A stretch of DNA of 64,000 nt from Jannaschia sp. S6380 (GTDB lineage: Bacteria; Pseudomonadota; Alphaproteobacteria; Rhodobacterales; Rhodobacteraceae), in NCBI RefSeq assembly GCF_023015695.1, contig NZ_JALKAS010000001.1, forward strand, positions 1 to 64,000, written 5' to 3'. The notes below the pieces were generated by a model that worked only from the letters and a program-made list of their open reading frames with translations, searched no databases and was not told the origin of the DNA. Both the position numbers and the translations under genes were made by a program. Of the stretch, positions 9,949 through 20,495 are shown one piece after another (position 1 is the first letter of the stretch; every line of letters begins with the position of its first letter).

Positions 9949-10569
9949 ATGTCCGACATCCGATCCCTCTTCGCGACCCGCCTGTATCGCGCGCCTCTCT
10001 CGGCCCATTCCCCCGCCATCGACGCGGCCGAACTGGAAGGCTCCTGCTATTCGATCGCCGAGGATGACGAGGCCGGGAAGCGCTGGTGCGAGGAGAATAG
10101 CTATCCGGGCTATACCAGCTATGCCTCGCTGACGGATTTGCCTTGGCGCTTTCCCATCTTCGCGGACTTGGTGAAATCGCTGGACCGGCACGTGTCGGCC
10201 TTCGCCGGGGATCTGGCCTTTGACCTGGAGGACAAGCGGCTTGCGCTGGAGGATATCTGGATCAACATCCTGCCCGAAGGCGGTGCGCATTCCGGCCACC
10301 TTCACCCGCATTCGGTGATCTCGGGCACGACCTACATAGCCATGCCCGAGGGGACGAGCGCCATCCGTTTCGAAGACCCGCGCCTGCCGATGATGATGGC
10401 CGCCCCCATCCGCCGCAAGGATGCACCGGCCGACCTGCGGATGTTCCACTATGAGGCGCCCGAGGTCGGCGACGTGCTGCTCTGGGAAAGCTGGCTGCGC
10501 CATGAGGTGCCGATGAACATGGCTGAGACGGAACGCGTCTCGGTCAGCTTCAACTATGCCTTGAACTGA
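9949..10569 (+). CDS. TIGR02466-type putative 2OG-Fe(II) oxygenase
   Basis: A 206-residue cytosolic protein of the TIGR02466 family, predicted to use 2-oxoglutarate and Fe(II); substrates are unknown. The double-stranded beta-helix signature is visible: HSGHLHPHSVISGTTYIAMP holds candidate metal-binding histidines, IRFEDPRLP follows, and GDVLLWESWLRHEVP gives the distal histidine. I chose the ATG giving MSDIRSLFATRLY because family members start close to this point. An in-frame ATG at 9919 would add ten residues, and an upstream frame extension runs into the terminator. It lies between rplP and rpmC and is not related to translation by sequence. Confidence 0.75.
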   Translation: MSDIRSLFATRLYRAPLSAHSPAIDAAELEGSCYSIAEDDEAGKRWCEENSYPGYTSYASLTDLPWRFPIFADLVKSLDRHVSAFAGDLAFDLEDKRLALEDIWINILPEGGAHSGHLHPHSVISGTTYIAMPEGTSAIRFEDPRLPMMMAAPIRRKDAPADLRMFHYEAPEVGDVLLWESWLRHEVPMNMAETERVSVSFNYALN

Positions 10570-10707
10570 ACCGGCATACATGGCCCCCCGCGTCGAAACT
10601 TTTGACGCATATCGAATTTTCTGGAATCGTTAACGGCTAGGGCCCGCGGCCTCCCGGTTCGGGGGCCACGGGGGCGGGTCCATGGTTTGATTCTTTGGGG
10701 GCAGTTC

Positions 10708-11424
10708 ATGGACGACGAGGGGCCGGATGACCGGATAACGATGTGCGCGACGCGGATTCCGATGATCTTGTCCGGATGGGTCCTGGTCATCGTAGCCAGC
10801 TACCTGGTGGTCGAGTGGCTGGACGGCGAATGCCAGGAAGGGCCCTGCGCGGCGGTTTCGCGGTTCTTCGACCTCGACGGAGAGGCCAACCTGCCGGCCT
10901 GGTTCTCCAGCATGATCTGGCTCGGCGCCGGGGCCTTGGCCGCGCTCCTGAGCCATAGCGATGTGCCGGATCGCCGACGCTGGCGGCTTCACTGGATCGG
11001 CATCGCGGTAATCAGCGTGTTCTTGTCGCTGGATGAGGCCGCGTTGTTTCACGAGCGGTTCGGCTCGACCCTGGGCGGACTCGTCGGGGCCGAACGCGTC
11101 CTGTTCTACAACTGGATCTTCTACGGCCTGGCGATGGTGGCGCTGGTGGCCCTGATCTACCTCCCGTTCCTGCTGCGGATCGACCGCGGCACGGCGCTTC
11201 GCATGATCCTGGCCGGCATCGTCTTCGTTTCCGGGTCGCTCGGGCTCGAGATGCTGGGGGCGGCATCGCGCGTGGGCGCGATCTCTCTCATCGAGGGGCG
11301 CATGTGGCTCGTGGAGATCACGCTGGAGGAGACGCTGGAGATGCTGGGCGTCATCCTGTTCATCCACGCGCTGTTGTTCGAGTTCCAGCGCGGCGGCCGG
11401 GCGATCCGTATCTCCACGCGCTAG
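10708..11424 (+). CDS. Polytopic membrane protein, unknown function
   Basis: A 238-residue protein with about six predicted membrane helices (ILSGWVLVIVASYLVV, SSMIWLGAGALAALL, WIGIAVISVFLSL, FYNWIFYGLAMVALVALIYL and two more). The motif FLSLDEAALFHERF recurs in several uncharacterised membrane proteins, where the Asp-Glu and His are conserved. The ATG is preceded by TTTGGGGGC, a good Shine-Dalgarno; a TTG seven codons upstream is less likely. It precedes rpmC with a 175-bp gap. No function can be assigned. Confidence 0.7.
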   Translation: MDDEGPDDRITMCATRIPMILSGWVLVIVASYLVVEWLDGECQEGPCAAVSRFFDLDGEANLPAWFSSMIWLGAGALAALLSHSDVPDRRRWRLHWIGIAVISVFLSLDEAALFHERFGSTLGGLVGAERVLFYNWIFYGLAMVALVALIYLPFLLRIDRGTALRMILAGIVFVSGSLGLEMLGAASRVGAISLIEGRMWLVEITLEETLEMLGVILFIHALLFEFQRGGRAIRISTR

Positions 11425-11475
11425 CCGCCGTCGGATCCGTATGGCACGTCGGGCGACGGGGCCGCGCGAAGGCCC

Positions 11476-11503
11476 TTGCGCCCGAGTCGATCCTCGTCTA
11501 TGC
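11476..11503 (+). promoter_or_regulatory. Candidate promoter for the rpmC block
   Basis: TTGCGC (11476-11481) and CTATGC (11498-11503) are spaced by 16 bases, about 100 bp upstream of rpmC. A promoter is expected here because the previous ribosomal block ends in a strong terminator. Position by eye only. Confidence 0.35.
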
Positions 11504-11599
11504 GGCGCCCTCTACCGTTGATCTCCACCGGAATCAGCCGTCACTCGCGGGCCCATGGCCCTGCCGAAGCGGCCCGGTGATGTTGCAAAGGAAAAGGCG

Positions 11600-11809
11600 A
11601 TGAACGCCAGCGAACTCAGAGACAAGACGCCGGACGAGCTCCGTACCAAGCTGACCGACCTCAAGAAGGAGGCGTTCAACCTGCGCTTCCAAGCGGCGAC
11701 GAGCCAGCTCGAGAACACCGCGCGGATGCGCAGCGTCCGCCGTGACGTGGCCCGTGTGATGACCATTTTGAACCAGAAAGCCGCCGACGCGGCCAAGTCG
11801 GAGGCCTGA
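11600..11809 (+). CDS. rpmC: 50S ribosomal protein L29
   Basis: L29 lies near the tunnel exit beside L23. The 69-residue protein begins [14 protein letters not shown] and has the standard [11 protein letters not shown] segment. An AAAGGAAAAGG site precedes the ATG; a frame extension upstream of it is not family-like. It starts the spc-like block and is four bases from rpsQ. Confidence 0.97.
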   Translation: MNASELRDKTPDELRTKLTDLKKEAFNLRFQAATSQLENTARMRSVRRDVARVMTILNQKAADAAKSEA

Positions 11810-11813
11810 GCCC

Positions 11814-12044
11814 ATGCCCAAGCGCATCCTCACCGGTGTCGTGACGTCGAACCAGAACGCGCAGACCGTTACCGTCAGCATCGAGCGTCGCTTCAAGCAC
11901 CCGCTGCTGCAGAAGACGGTTCGGAAGTCCAAGAAGTACCGTGCCCACGACGAGGCCAACCAGTTCAAGGTCGGCGACACCGTGCGCATCCAGGAATGCC
12001 CGCCCAAGTCCAAGACCAAGCGGTGGGAGGTCATCGCCGAATAG
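11814..12044 (+). CDS. rpsQ: 30S ribosomal protein S17
   Basis: S17 is an early-binding 16S rRNA protein with an OB fold. The 76-residue sequence begins [12 protein letters not shown] and has [14 protein letters not shown] and [11 protein letters not shown]. Spacing to rplN is 73 bp, the widest in this block, with a GGGAG-type site before rplN. Confidence 0.97.
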   Translation: MPKRILTGVVTSNQNAQTVTVSIERRFKHPLLQKTVRKSKKYRAHDEANQFKVGDTVRIQECPPKSKTKRWEVIAE

Positions 12045-12117
12045 TCGGCGCTGACCAGCAATTCGAAACCCTGGGGAGATCGGCAAGCATCGCCGCCCCA
12101 AAGGTCGGGAGAAACCA

Positions 12118-12486
12118 ATGATCCAGATGCAAACCAACCTGGATGTTGCTGACAACAGCGGCGCACGCCGTGTTCAGTGCATCAAGGTCCTGGGCGGGTC
12201 CAAGCGGAAGTATGCCTCCGTCGGCGACATCATCGTGGTGTCGGTGAAGGAGGCCATTCCGCGGGGCCGCGTCAAGAAGGGCGACGTCCGCAAGGCCGTG
12301 GTCGTGCGCACCGCCAAGGAAGTGCGTCGCGACGACGGCACCGCGATCCGCTTCGACCGGAACGCCGCCGTGATCCTCAACAACAACAACGAGCCGATCG
12401 GCACCCGTATCTTCGGGCCGGTGGTTCGCGAACTGCGCGCGAAGAACTTCATGAAGATCATCTCGCTCGCGCCGGAGGTGCTGTGA
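12118..12486 (+). CDS. rplN: 50S ribosomal protein L14
   Basis: L14 lies at the subunit interface and is the target of the silencing factor RsfS. The 122-residue protein has the conserved [19 protein letters not shown] start and the [10 protein letters not shown] motif. Its TGA overlaps the rplX ATG by one base. Confidence 0.98.
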   Translation: MIQMQTNLDVADNSGARRVQCIKVLGGSKRKYASVGDIIVVSVKEAIPRGRVKKGDVRKAVVVRTAKEVRRDDGTAIRFDRNAAVILNNNNEPIGTRIFGPVVRELRAKNFMKIISLAPEVL

Positions 12487-12791
12487 TGGCTGCCAAACTC
12501 CGCAAGGGTGATACGGTCGTTGTTCTGTCCGGCCGCGATGCCAGCAAGCAGGGCGAGATCGTCTCGGTCGATCCCAAGGCCGGCAAGGCGGTCGTGGAGG
12601 GGGTCAACATGGCCATCCGCCACACCCGTCAGAGCCAGGCCAGCCAGGGTGGCCGCATTCCCAAGGCGCTGCCGATCGATCTGTCGAACCTGGCGCTGGT
12701 GGACGCGAACGGCAAGGCCACGCGCGTCGGCTTCCGCATGGAAGACGGCAAGAAGGTGCGCTTCGCCAAGACCACGGGAGACGTGATCTGA
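12486..12791 (+). CDS. rplX: 50S ribosomal protein L24
   Basis: L24 starts assembly of the large subunit. The 101-residue protein begins [18 protein letters not shown] with a KOW motif ([13 protein letters not shown]) and the conserved [10 protein letters not shown]. It overlaps rplN and rplE by one base at each end. An in-frame extension upstream of this ATG lies within rplN and is rejected. Confidence 0.97.
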   Translation: MAAKLRKGDTVVVLSGRDASKQGEIVSVDPKAGKAVVEGVNMAIRHTRQSQASQGGRIPKALPIDLSNLALVDANGKATRVGFRMEDGKKVRFAKTTGDVI

Positions 12792-13354
12792 TGCTCGACC
12801 AAGCGAACTACACGCCCCGGCTCCTCACCGTCTATCGCGACACCATCAAGGGCGCGATGAAGGAGGAGTTCGGCTACAAGAACGACATGATGATCCCGCG
12901 TCTGGACAAGATCGTCCTGAACATCGGGTGCGGCGCCGAGGCGGTCCGTGACAGCAAGAAGGCCAAGACGGCGCAGGAAGACCTGTCGACCATCGCCGGC
13001 CAGAAAGCGGTCGTGACCAACGCGAAGAAGTCGATCGCCGGCTTCCGCGTCCGCGAAGGCATGCCGCTGGGCACCAAGGTCACGCTGCGCGGCGCGCGGA
13101 TGTACGACTTTCTGGATCGCCTGATCACCGTGGCCATGCCGCGCATCCGCGACTTCCGCGGCGTGTCCGGAAAGAGCTTCGACGGCCGCGGCAACTATGC
13201 CATGGGCCTGAAGGAGCACATCGTGTTCCCCGAGATCAACTTCGACAAGATCGATGAGATGTGGGGCATGGATATCATCATCTGCACGACGTCCGAGACG
13301 GATGCAGAAGCCAAGGCGCTGTTGAAGCATTTCAACATGCCGTTCAACAGCTGA
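12791..13354 (+). CDS. rplE: 50S ribosomal protein L5
   Basis: L5 binds 5S rRNA in the central protuberance. The 187-residue protein begins [19 protein letters not shown] and includes the conserved [11 protein letters not shown] and [20 protein letters not shown] segments. It overlaps rplX and is ten bases from rpsN. Confidence 0.98.
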   Translation: MLDQANYTPRLLTVYRDTIKGAMKEEFGYKNDMMIPRLDKIVLNIGCGAEAVRDSKKAKTAQEDLSTIAGQKAVVTNAKKSIAGFRVREGMPLGTKVTLRGARMYDFLDRLITVAMPRIRDFRGVSGKSFDGRGNYAMGLKEHIVFPEINFDKIDEMWGMDIIICTTSETDAEAKALLKHFNMPFNS

Positions 13355-13364
13355 GGGGAAGAGC

Positions 13365-13670
13365 ATGGCCAAGGAATCCATGATCGAACGCCAGAAGAAG
13401 CGCGAGCGGCTGGTGAAGCAATACGCCGCCAAGCGCGCGTCTCTGAAGGAGATCGCGAACGACGAGTCCAAGCCGATGGAAGAGCGTTTCAAGGCCCGGC
13501 TGAAGCTGGCCGAATTGCCGCGCAACTCCTCGCCCACCCGTCTCAACAACCGCTGCCAGCTGACCGGTCGGCCCCGTGCCTATTATCGCAAGCTCAAGCT
13601 GTCCCGCATCATGCTGCGCGATCTCGCATCGCAGGGGAAGATCCCCGGCATGGTCAAGTCCAGCTGGTAA
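13365..13670 (+). CDS. rpsN: 30S ribosomal protein S14, zinc-independent form
   Basis: S14 binds late in the 30S head. The 101-residue length and the absence of the CxxC...CxxC pattern show the long, zinc-independent form. Conserved RNNRCQ-type region is seen as [18 protein letters not shown]. It sits in standard order between rplE and rpsH. Confidence 0.97.
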   Translation: MAKESMIERQKKRERLVKQYAAKRASLKEIANDESKPMEERFKARLKLAELPRNSSPTRLNNRCQLTGRPRAYYRKLKLSRIMLRDLASQGKIPGMVKSSW

Positions 13671-13684
13671 GGGAGGTCAGATAG

Positions 13685-14077
13685 ATGAACGATCCCATCG
13701 GTGATATGCTGACCCGCATCCGCAATGCGCAGATGCGTGGCAAGTCCACCGTCTCCACCCCCGCCTCCAAGCTGCGGGCCCATGTCCTGGATGTCCTCGC
13801 AGACGAGGGCTACATCCGCGGCTACGAGTCCGCCTCGGACCGCCAGGGCCATCCGACGCTGGAAATCTCGCTGAAGTACTACGAGGGCGTGCCCGTCATC
13901 CGCGAAGTGAAGCGGATCTCCAAGCCTGGCCGTCGCGTGTATCTCGGTGTCGACAACCTGCCTTCGGTCCGCCAGGGCCTTGGTGTCTCGATCGTCTCGA
14001 CGTCCAAGGGCGTCATGTCCGATGCAGCCGCTCGCTCCGCCAATGTCGGTGGCGAAGTGCTCTGCACGGTATTCTGA
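13685..14077 (+). CDS. rpsH: 30S ribosomal protein S8
   Basis: S8 organises the 16S central domain and represses the spc operon in enterobacteria. The 130-residue protein has [18 protein letters not shown] and the C-terminal [16 protein letters not shown] site precedes the ATG. Confidence 0.98.
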   Translation: MNDPIGDMLTRIRNAQMRGKSTVSTPASKLRAHVLDVLADEGYIRGYESASDRQGHPTLEISLKYYEGVPVIREVKRISKPGRRVYLGVDNLPSVRQGLGVSIVSTSKGVMSDAAARSANVGGEVLCTVF

Positions 14078-14087
14078 GGAGGGTAGT

Positions 14088-14621
14088 ATGTCTCGTATCG
14101 GCAAACGCCCCGTCGAACTGCCTTCGGGCGTCGAAGCCTCGGTCTCGGGCCAGACGGTCTCGGTGAAGGGGCCCAAGGGCACCCGTGAGTTCACCGCGAC
14201 CGACGACGTCACGCTGACTGTCGCGGACAACGCCGTGAAGGTCGAGCCGCGCGGCAAGTCCAAGCGGGCGCGCCAGCAGTGGGGCCTGTCCCGCACCATG
14301 GTCGAAAACCTGGTGACCGGCGTGACCACCGGCTTCAAGAAGGAACTGGAGATCACCGGCGTCGGTTACCGCGCACAGATGCAGGGGAACACCCTGAAGC
14401 TGGCGCTCGGCTATAGCCACGACGTGAACTTCGACGTCCCCGAGGGCGTTACCGTCACCGCGCCCAAGCAGACCGAAGTGGTCGTCGAAGGCATCGATCA
14501 GCAGCTCGTCGGCCAGGTCGCGGCCAACATCCGCGAATGGCGCGCGCCGGAGCCCTACAAGGGCAAGGGCATCCGCTACAAGGGCGAGTACATCTTCCGC
14601 AAGGAAGGCAAGAAGAAGTAA
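14088..14621 (+). CDS. rplF: 50S ribosomal protein L6
   Basis: L6 lies near the factor-binding site. The 177-residue protein begins [15 protein letters not shown], preceded by GAGGAGG; longer frame extensions run into rpsH. The conserved [22 protein letters not shown]-terminus is present. It is eleven bases from rplR. Confidence 0.97.
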   Translation: MSRIGKRPVELPSGVEASVSGQTVSVKGPKGTREFTATDDVTLTVADNAVKVEPRGKSKRARQQWGLSRTMVENLVTGVTTGFKKELEITGVGYRAQMQGNTLKLALGYSHDVNFDVPEGVTVTAPKQTEVVVEGIDQQLVGQVAANIREWRAPEPYKGKGIRYKGEYIFRKEGKKK

Positions 14622-14632
14622 GGACCAGTCAG

Positions 14633-14992
14633 ATGGCAAACAGCAAACGGGATCTGTTCCTCAAGCGCCGCCTGCGCGTCCGGAACAAGCTTCGCAAGAT
14701 GGCCGCCGGGCGTCCGCGCCTGTCGGTGCATCGTTCGAACAAGAACATCAGCGTCCAGGTGATCGACGACGTGGAAGGGCGGACCCTCGCGTCCGCCTCG
14801 ACCATGGAGAAGGACTTGGGCGTCGTCGGCAAGAACAACGTCGAGGCGGCCACGAAGGTCGGCGCGGCGATCGCCGAGCGTGCCAAGAAGGCCGGGGTCG
14901 AAGATGTGTATTTCGACCGGGGCGGCTTCCTCTTTCACGGGAAGGTCAAGGCCCTCGCCGACGCCGCCCGCGAAGGTGGCCTGAAGTTTTGA
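14633..14992 (+). CDS. rplR: 50S ribosomal protein L18
   Basis: L18 binds 5S rRNA together with L5 and L25. The 119-residue protein begins [17 protein letters not shown] and has the conserved [18 protein letters not shown] and [20 protein letters not shown]. About 100 bp separate it from rpsE, with a GGGCGCC / GGGCGCT-type dyad at 15001-15019 that could attenuate. Confidence 0.97.
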   Translation: MANSKRDLFLKRRLRVRNKLRKMAAGRPRLSVHRSNKNISVQVIDDVEGRTLASASTMEKDLGVVGKNNVEAATKVGAAIAERAKKAGVEDVYFDRGGFLFHGKVKALADAAREGGLKF

Positions 14993-15093
14993 GTGTTGTG
15001 GGGCGCCTGAACGGGCGCTCCCGATGATCCGGGGGCCGTGCGCCCACCGAGGATCGAGAAAACCGGGCAGCCGCCCGAAACAGGAGATGCCGC

Positions 15094-15684
15094 ATGGCAG
15101 AACGTGACAACAATCGTGGGCGGGGCCGTGGCCGCGACCGCGACGAAACCCCGGAATTCGCCGACCGCCTGGTCGCCATCAACCGCGTCTCCAAGACGGT
15201 GAAGGGCGGCAAGCGCTTCGGTTTCGCGGCGCTCGTCGTCGTGGGCGACCAGAAGGGCCGCGTCGGCTTCGGCAAGGGCAAGGCCAAGGAGGTCCCCGAG
15301 GCCATCCGCAAGGCCACCGAACAGGCCAAGCGCCAGATGATCCGCGTTGCCCTGAAGGACGGCCGGACGCTGCACCACGACATGAACGGGCGTCACGGCG
15401 CCGGTCGCGTCGTCATGCGCACGGCACCGGAGGGCACGGGCATCATCGCCGGCGGCCCGATGCGTGCCGTGTTCGAGATGCTGGGCATCAAGGATATCGT
15501 GTCGAAGTCGATCGGCTCGCAGAATCCCTACAACATGATCCGCGCCACGCTCGATGGCCTGCAAAAGGAATCGAGCCCCCGTTCGGTCGCGCAGCGTCGC
15601 GGCAAGAAGGTCGCCGACATCCTGCGCAAGGACGACGGCCCGAAGATGGACGGCGAACAGGCGCCCGTCGCCGAGGAGGCCTGA
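15094..15684 (+). CDS. rpsE: 30S ribosomal protein S5
   Basis: S5 takes part in mRNA helicase activity and decoding accuracy. The 196-residue protein has an Arg-rich N-terminal extension before the S5 domain ([20 protein letters not shown]) and the conserved [19 protein letters not shown]-terminal tail of about 20 residues beyond the core is typical of the order. It lies three bases before rpmD. Confidence 0.97.
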   Translation: MAERDNNRGRGRGRDRDETPEFADRLVAINRVSKTVKGGKRFGFAALVVVGDQKGRVGFGKGKAKEVPEAIRKATEQAKRQMIRVALKDGRTLHHDMNGRHGAGRVVMRTAPEGTGIIAGGPMRAVFEMLGIKDIVSKSIGSQNPYNMIRATLDGLQKESSPRSVAQRRGKKVADILRKDDGPKMDGEQAPVAEEA

Positions 15685-15687
15685 TCA

Positions 15688-15876
15688 ATGGCTAAGACGA
15701 TCGTCGTGAAGCAGATCGGATCCCCGATCCGACGCCCCCAGGATCAGCGCGCGACGCTGATCGGCCTGGGCCTGAACAAGATGCACAAGACGCGCGAGCT
15801 GGAGGACACCCCCAGCGTGCGCGGCATGGTCAACAAGATCCCGCATCTCGTGGAAATCATCGAAGAACGGGGCTGA
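15688..15876 (+). CDS. rpmD: 50S ribosomal protein L30
   Basis: L30 is a small large-subunit protein. The 62-residue sequence begins [17 protein letters not shown] and has the conserved [25 protein letters not shown] core. It ends the block; a strong hairpin follows and the next ribosomal gene, rplO, is nearly 1 kb away. Confidence 0.97.
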   Translation: MAKTIVVKQIGSPIRRPQDQRATLIGLGLNKMHKTRELEDTPSVRGMVNKIPHLVEIIEERG

Positions 15877-15905
15877 ACTCCCTCGGGGGCGCTTGCACCT
15901 CCGAG

Positions 15906-16691
15906 CTATCGCCTCGAACGCCCCGGCCCGGAAACGGCCGGGGCGTTTGCGTTCGCGGCGACCTGCGCCGTCCGGAGGGCGCGTTCTACCGGCAAGGAAT
16001 CGGGGTTGATGCCTGCGACGGCGCAGCCGAGGACCTGCCGCAGGACTTCCACCAGCGCATCGACGGTCTCGGGCAGTGCGTAGTGCCCGCCGGTCAGATC
16101 GGCGAGACATCGTGCCGCGACCTCGCCTCGGGGGAAGGGGCGCTGAAGCACCGTATGCCCGCCAGATATGTCGCCGACGACTTTGAATCCGATCACGTGG
16201 ATCGTCAGATCGGCCGCATCCCGCGCGAGGCGTTCCGCCAGGACGCAAGGGCGGCCGGCGCATGTATCGTTGCCGTCGGTCACGACGACCACCATTCCGG
16301 GCCGGGTTCTGAACCGCAGCGTCTCGGCCGCCCTGGTCGTGGCTTCGGCAAGCGGCGTAAGGCCGATCGGTTCGAGCCGGTCGATGACCTCGAGGATGGG
16401 GGCCGCAGCCTCAGGCATGGGCGCGAAATGCGTCCGCACGCTGTCGCAGGACCCCTCGGGCCCGGGGCCGTAGGTTACGAGCCCGATGCGCCGGGTGTCC
16501 TCGACGGCCGGCAGCACGCGCCGCATTGCTTCGCGCGCATCTCGGATCCGAGGTGGATCGCCGGCATTGATTCCGATTTCGGCCATGGAGGCCGATCCGT
16601 CGAACACGATCATCGCATCCGTATCGCAGGCGGCGGACGCCGTGCGAGCGGCTACGGCGAAGACGAGCAGGGCGGCGACGGCGCTGTTCAT
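15906..16691 (-). CDS. Secreted von Willebrand factor A domain protein
   Basis: A 261-residue protein with a Sec signal peptide (cleavage near residue 20) and one VWA domain, so it is probably periplasmic and binds a protein ligand through a divalent metal. The MIDAS motif is intact: DGSAS at residues 31-35, the Thr in GLTPLAEAT, and the Asp in VVTDGNDTC. Several cysteines may form disulfides. The last codons coincide with the hairpin terminator of rpmD. It runs antisense between rpmD and rplO, and its function is not known. Confidence 0.78.
   Translation of the reverse strand: MNSAVAALLVFAVAARTASAACDTDAMIVFDGSASMAEIGINAGDPPRIRDAREAMRRVLPAVEDTRRIGLVTYGPGPEGSCDSVRTHFAPMPEAAAPILEVIDRLEPIGLTPLAEATTRAAETLRFRTRPGMVVVVTDGNDTCAGRPCVLAERLARDAADLTIHVIGFKVVGDISGGHTVLQRPFPRGEVAARCLADLTGGHYALPETVDALVEVLRQVLGCAVAGINPDSLPVERALRTAQVAANANAPAVSGPGRSRR
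15919..15948. terminator. Hairpin terminator between rpmD and the convergent VWA gene
   Basis: A perfect 10-bp stem (CGCCCCGGCC / GGCCGGGGCG, loop CGGAAAC) is followed by TTTG on the + strand. It lies 43 bp after rpmD and within the C-terminal codons of the VWA gene, so it can serve as coding DNA on one strand and terminator on the other. Confidence 0.75.
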
Positions 16692-16741
16692 GACCGATGA
16701 TCGCAGCCCCCGGGCAACCGATCAAGTGTCGCAGCGCGGAC

Positions 16742-16770
16742 TTGCATCGTGCGGGGACCGGGTGTAGTGC
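16742..16770 (+). promoter_or_regulatory. Candidate promoter for rplO
   Basis: TTGCAT (16742-16747) and TAGTGC (16765-16770) are spaced by 17 bases, about 90 bp upstream of rplO and just outside the divergent VWA gene. A new promoter is required here after the rpmD terminator. Assigned by eye. Confidence 0.4.
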
Positions 16771-16859
16771 CGCGCGGTGCCTACGGGCGCACAAGGAATC
16801 GAAACGCCGTGTCCGCCCATTTTCGCTTCGGGGGCGCGTCCGGCAGGAAAGGAAGCGAC

Positions 16860-17327
16860 ATGAAACTCAACGATCTTCGCGACAATCCCGGCGCGACGCA
16901 CAAGCCCAAGCGGGTTGGTCGCGGCGCCGGTTCGGGCATCGGCAAGACCGGTGGCCGCGGCATCAAGGGTCAGAAGTCCCGCTCGGGCGTGGCGATCAAC
17001 GGCTACGAGGGCGGCCAGATGCCGCTCTACCAGCGTCTGCCCAAGCGCGGCTTCAACAAGCCGAACCGCAAGGCTTTTGCCGTCGTCAACCTGTCCAAGC
17101 TGCAGGAGTTCATCGACAACGGCAAGCTCGACGCCAACAACGTGACCGAGGACAGCCTTGTCGAGGCCGGCGTGGTGCGCCGCAAGCTGGACGGCGTTCG
17201 GCTTCTGGGTAAGGGCGAGCTTTCCGCCAAGGCCACGATCACCGTGACCGGCGCCTCGAAGGGCGCGGTCGAGGCGGTCGAGAAGGCTGGCGGATCGGTC
17301 ACGGTCGCCGAGCGCGCCGAAGCCTGA
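16860..17327 (+). CDS. rplO: 50S ribosomal protein L15
   Basis: L15 is a large-subunit assembly protein. The 155-residue sequence begins [21 protein letters not shown] and has the conserved [20 protein letters not shown]. An AGGAAAGGAAG site precedes the ATG; upstream in-frame extension is not family-like. A hairpin lies between it and secY. Confidence 0.97.
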   Translation: MKLNDLRDNPGATHKPKRVGRGAGSGIGKTGGRGIKGQKSRSGVAINGYEGGQMPLYQRLPKRGFNKPNRKAFAVVNLSKLQEFIDNGKLDANNVTEDSLVEAGVVRRKLDGVRLLGKGELSAKATITVTGASKGAVEAVEKAGGSVTVAERAEA

Positions 17328-17376
17328 TCGGTTGTAGGCGGGCGCCGGTCCGCTTACATGAACCCAAGTTTTCCTA

Positions 17377-17413
17377 GCGCCGCCTGACGGGAAAGCCCGG
17401 CGGGCGGCGTTTC
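17377..17413 (+). terminator. Hairpin between rplO and secY
   Basis: A stem of CGCCGCC (17378-17384) with GGCGGCG (17403-17409) encloses a second small stem (CGGG / CCCG). A TTTCAGTT stretch follows. It lies only about 20 bp before secY, so it more likely attenuates than stops transcription. Confidence 0.55.
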
Positions 17414-17434
17414 AGTTATCCAAGAGGGGCTCGC

Positions 17435-18789
<1,355 letters not shown>

Positions 18790-18793
<4 letters not shown>

Positions 18794-19440
18794 ACATCAT
18801 ACTGCTGGGCCCGCCGGGGGCGGGGAAGGGGACCCAGGCCAGGCGACTGGAGGTCGAGCGCGACATGATCCAACTTTCGACCGGTGACATGCTGCGCGAG
18901 GCGCGGTCGTCGGGAACCGAGATGGGCGAGCGCGTCGCCGCGATCATGGATGCCGGCCAGCTCGTGACGGACGAAATCGTCATCGGCCTGATCGAGGAGA
19001 AACTTCGTGGCGATCGGGCCGGCGGCTTCATCTTCGACGGCTTCCCGCGCACACTTGCCCAGGCGGACGCGCTGTCGGAGATCCTGGCCAAGCATGATGC
19101 GACGCTGGATGCTGTCGTGGAGATGCGCGTCGACGACGCCGCCTTGGTCGAGCGGATCGTGGCGCGGTCGACCTGCGCTAACTGCGGCGAAGTCTACAAC
19201 GACATCACCAAGCCCATCCCGGACGACGGGAAGTGCACGAATTGCGGCGGCACGGAGTTCAAACGTCGCGCCGACGACAACGCCGAGGCGCTGACCACGC
19301 GGTTGATGGAATACTACAAGAAGACGTCGCCGTTGATCGGGTACTACTATGCCAAGGACCAGCTCCGGCCGGTCGACGGTCTGGGCGAGATCGACGCGGT
19401 CGCGCAATCGATTTCGGCCGTTCTGCAAGAAACTTCTTGA
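18790..19440 (+). CDS. adk: Adenylate kinase, zinc-LID form
   Basis: Adenylate kinase converts ATP and AMP to two ADP. The 216-residue protein has the P-loop [10 protein letters not shown] at about residues 7-16 and the DGFPRT motif. The long LID carries four cysteines (CANC and CTNC), indicating a structural zinc, unlike the E. coli enzyme. It overlaps the secY stop (ATGA), the usual alphaproteobacterial arrangement. Confidence 0.97.
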
Positions 19441-19458
19441 CAGGGCGTTGCGCACCGC

Positions 19459-19486
19459 TTGACGCCCCTATCGGAAGGCCTTAGGT
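19459..19486 (+). promoter_or_regulatory. Candidate promoter for the alpha block
   Basis: TTGACG (19459-19464) and TTAGGT (19481-19486) are spaced by 16 bases, about 120 bp upstream of rpsM. A hairpin follows at 19496-19522. By eye only. Confidence 0.35.
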
Positions 19487-19495
19487 CGCAGTCTC

Positions 19496-19522
19496 CACCG
19501 GGAATCACCTCGATTCCCGGTG
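19496..19522 (+). terminator. Hairpin in the rpsM leader
   Basis: A perfect 10-bp stem (CACCGGGAAT / ATTCCCGGTG) with a 7-base loop is followed by ATCTGTTTT. It may end the secY-adk transcript, or act as an attenuator in the rpsM leader if the promoter at 19459 is real. Confidence 0.65.
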
Positions 19523-19607
19523 ATCTGTTTTGGCCCCGCCGATCGGCCCGGGCCGTTGTGAAAAAAGGTTCTGGGACTACGGAACCGCAACGAAAAAGGA
19601 AGCACAC

Positions 19608-19976
19608 TTGGCTCGTATTGCTGGCGTCAACATTCCGACGGGGAAACGTGTTCCCGTCGCACTCACCTATATCACGGGCATCGGTCCGTCGAAGGCGAAG
19701 GAGATCATCGAGGCGGTCGGTATCGACGGTGGCCGTCGGGTCAACGAACTGTCCGATGCCGAAGTCCTTTCGATCCGCGAGTTCATCGACGCCAACGTCA
19801 CGGTCGAGGGCGACCTGCGCCGCGAGACGCAGATGAACGTCAAGCGGCTGATGGATCTGGGTTGCTACCGCGGCCTGCGCCATCGTCGCAACCTGCCCGT
19901 TCGCGGTCAGCGCACCCACACCAACGCACGCACGCGCAAGGGCCCCGCGAAGGCCATTGCCGGCAAGAAGAAGTGA
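19608..19976 (+). CDS. rpsM: 30S ribosomal protein S13, TTG start
   Basis: S13 contacts the P-site tRNA and the L5 bridge. The 122-residue protein aligns from its first residue with the family start [14 protein letters not shown], which forces a TTG initiator. AAAAAGGA lies eight bases upstream. The nearest in-frame ATG is far upstream and would add non-family sequence across the leader hairpin. The Arg-rich C-terminus ([14 protein letters not shown]) is normal. Confidence 0.95.
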   Translation: MARIAGVNIPTGKRVPVALTYITGIGPSKAKEIIEAVGIDGGRRVNELSDAEVLSIREFIDANVTVEGDLRRETQMNVKRLMDLGCYRGLRHRRNLPVRGQRTHTNARTRKGPAKAIAGKKK

Positions 19977-19987
19977 GGGTCTGACAG

Positions 19988-20380
19988 ATGGCACGTGATA
20001 CCCGTCGCGCCCCCAAGCGCAAGGAACGTAAGAACATCGCCGCCGGTGTGGCGCATGTGAATTCGTCGTTCAACAACACCAAGATCCTGATTTCCGACGT
20101 TCAGGGCAATGCCATCAGCTGGTCCTCGGCCGGCACGATGGGCTTCAAGGGATCGCGCAAGTCGACGCCCTATGCCGCCCAGATGGCTGCCGAGGACGCC
20201 GGCAAGAAGGCGCAGGAGCACGGCATGAAGACCCTCGAGGTCGAAGTGCAGGGCCCCGGTGGCGGTCGCGAGAGCGCGTTGCGCGCCCTGGCCGCCGTCG
20301 GCCTGCAGATCACCGCGATCCGCGACGTGACGCCGATCGCGCATAACGGTGTCCGTCCGCCGAAGCGTCGCCGGGTCTGA
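19988..20380 (+). CDS. rpsK: 30S ribosomal protein S11
   Basis: S11 lies on the platform near the E site. The 130-residue protein has the conserved [32 protein letters not shown] and C-terminal [12 protein letters not shown]. It is eleven bases after rpsM. Confidence 0.98.
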   Translation: MARDTRRAPKRKERKNIAAGVAHVNSSFNNTKILISDVQGNAISWSSAGTMGFKGSRKSTPYAAQMAAEDAGKKAQEHGMKTLEVEVQGPGGGRESALRALAAVGLQITAIRDVTPIAHNGVRPPKRRRV

Positions 20381-20399
20381 CCCGCACAGTCTTACAGGG

Positions 20400-20423
20400 C
20401 AGGGGCCGTTCGCGCGGCCCCTG
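20400..20423 (+). terminator. Hairpin in the rpsK-rpoA gap
   Basis: A perfect 9-bp stem (CAGGGGCCG / CGGCCCCTG) with a short loop lies 20 bp after rpsK. No T-run follows, so partial termination or mRNA processing seems more likely than a full stop. Confidence 0.5.
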
Positions 20424-20495
20424 TCACGCCGTTTAATCACCTCGGGGTTCCTGCGCCATCCGCCCCGGCGCAGGACGGGAATGGAGGGACAGGGC

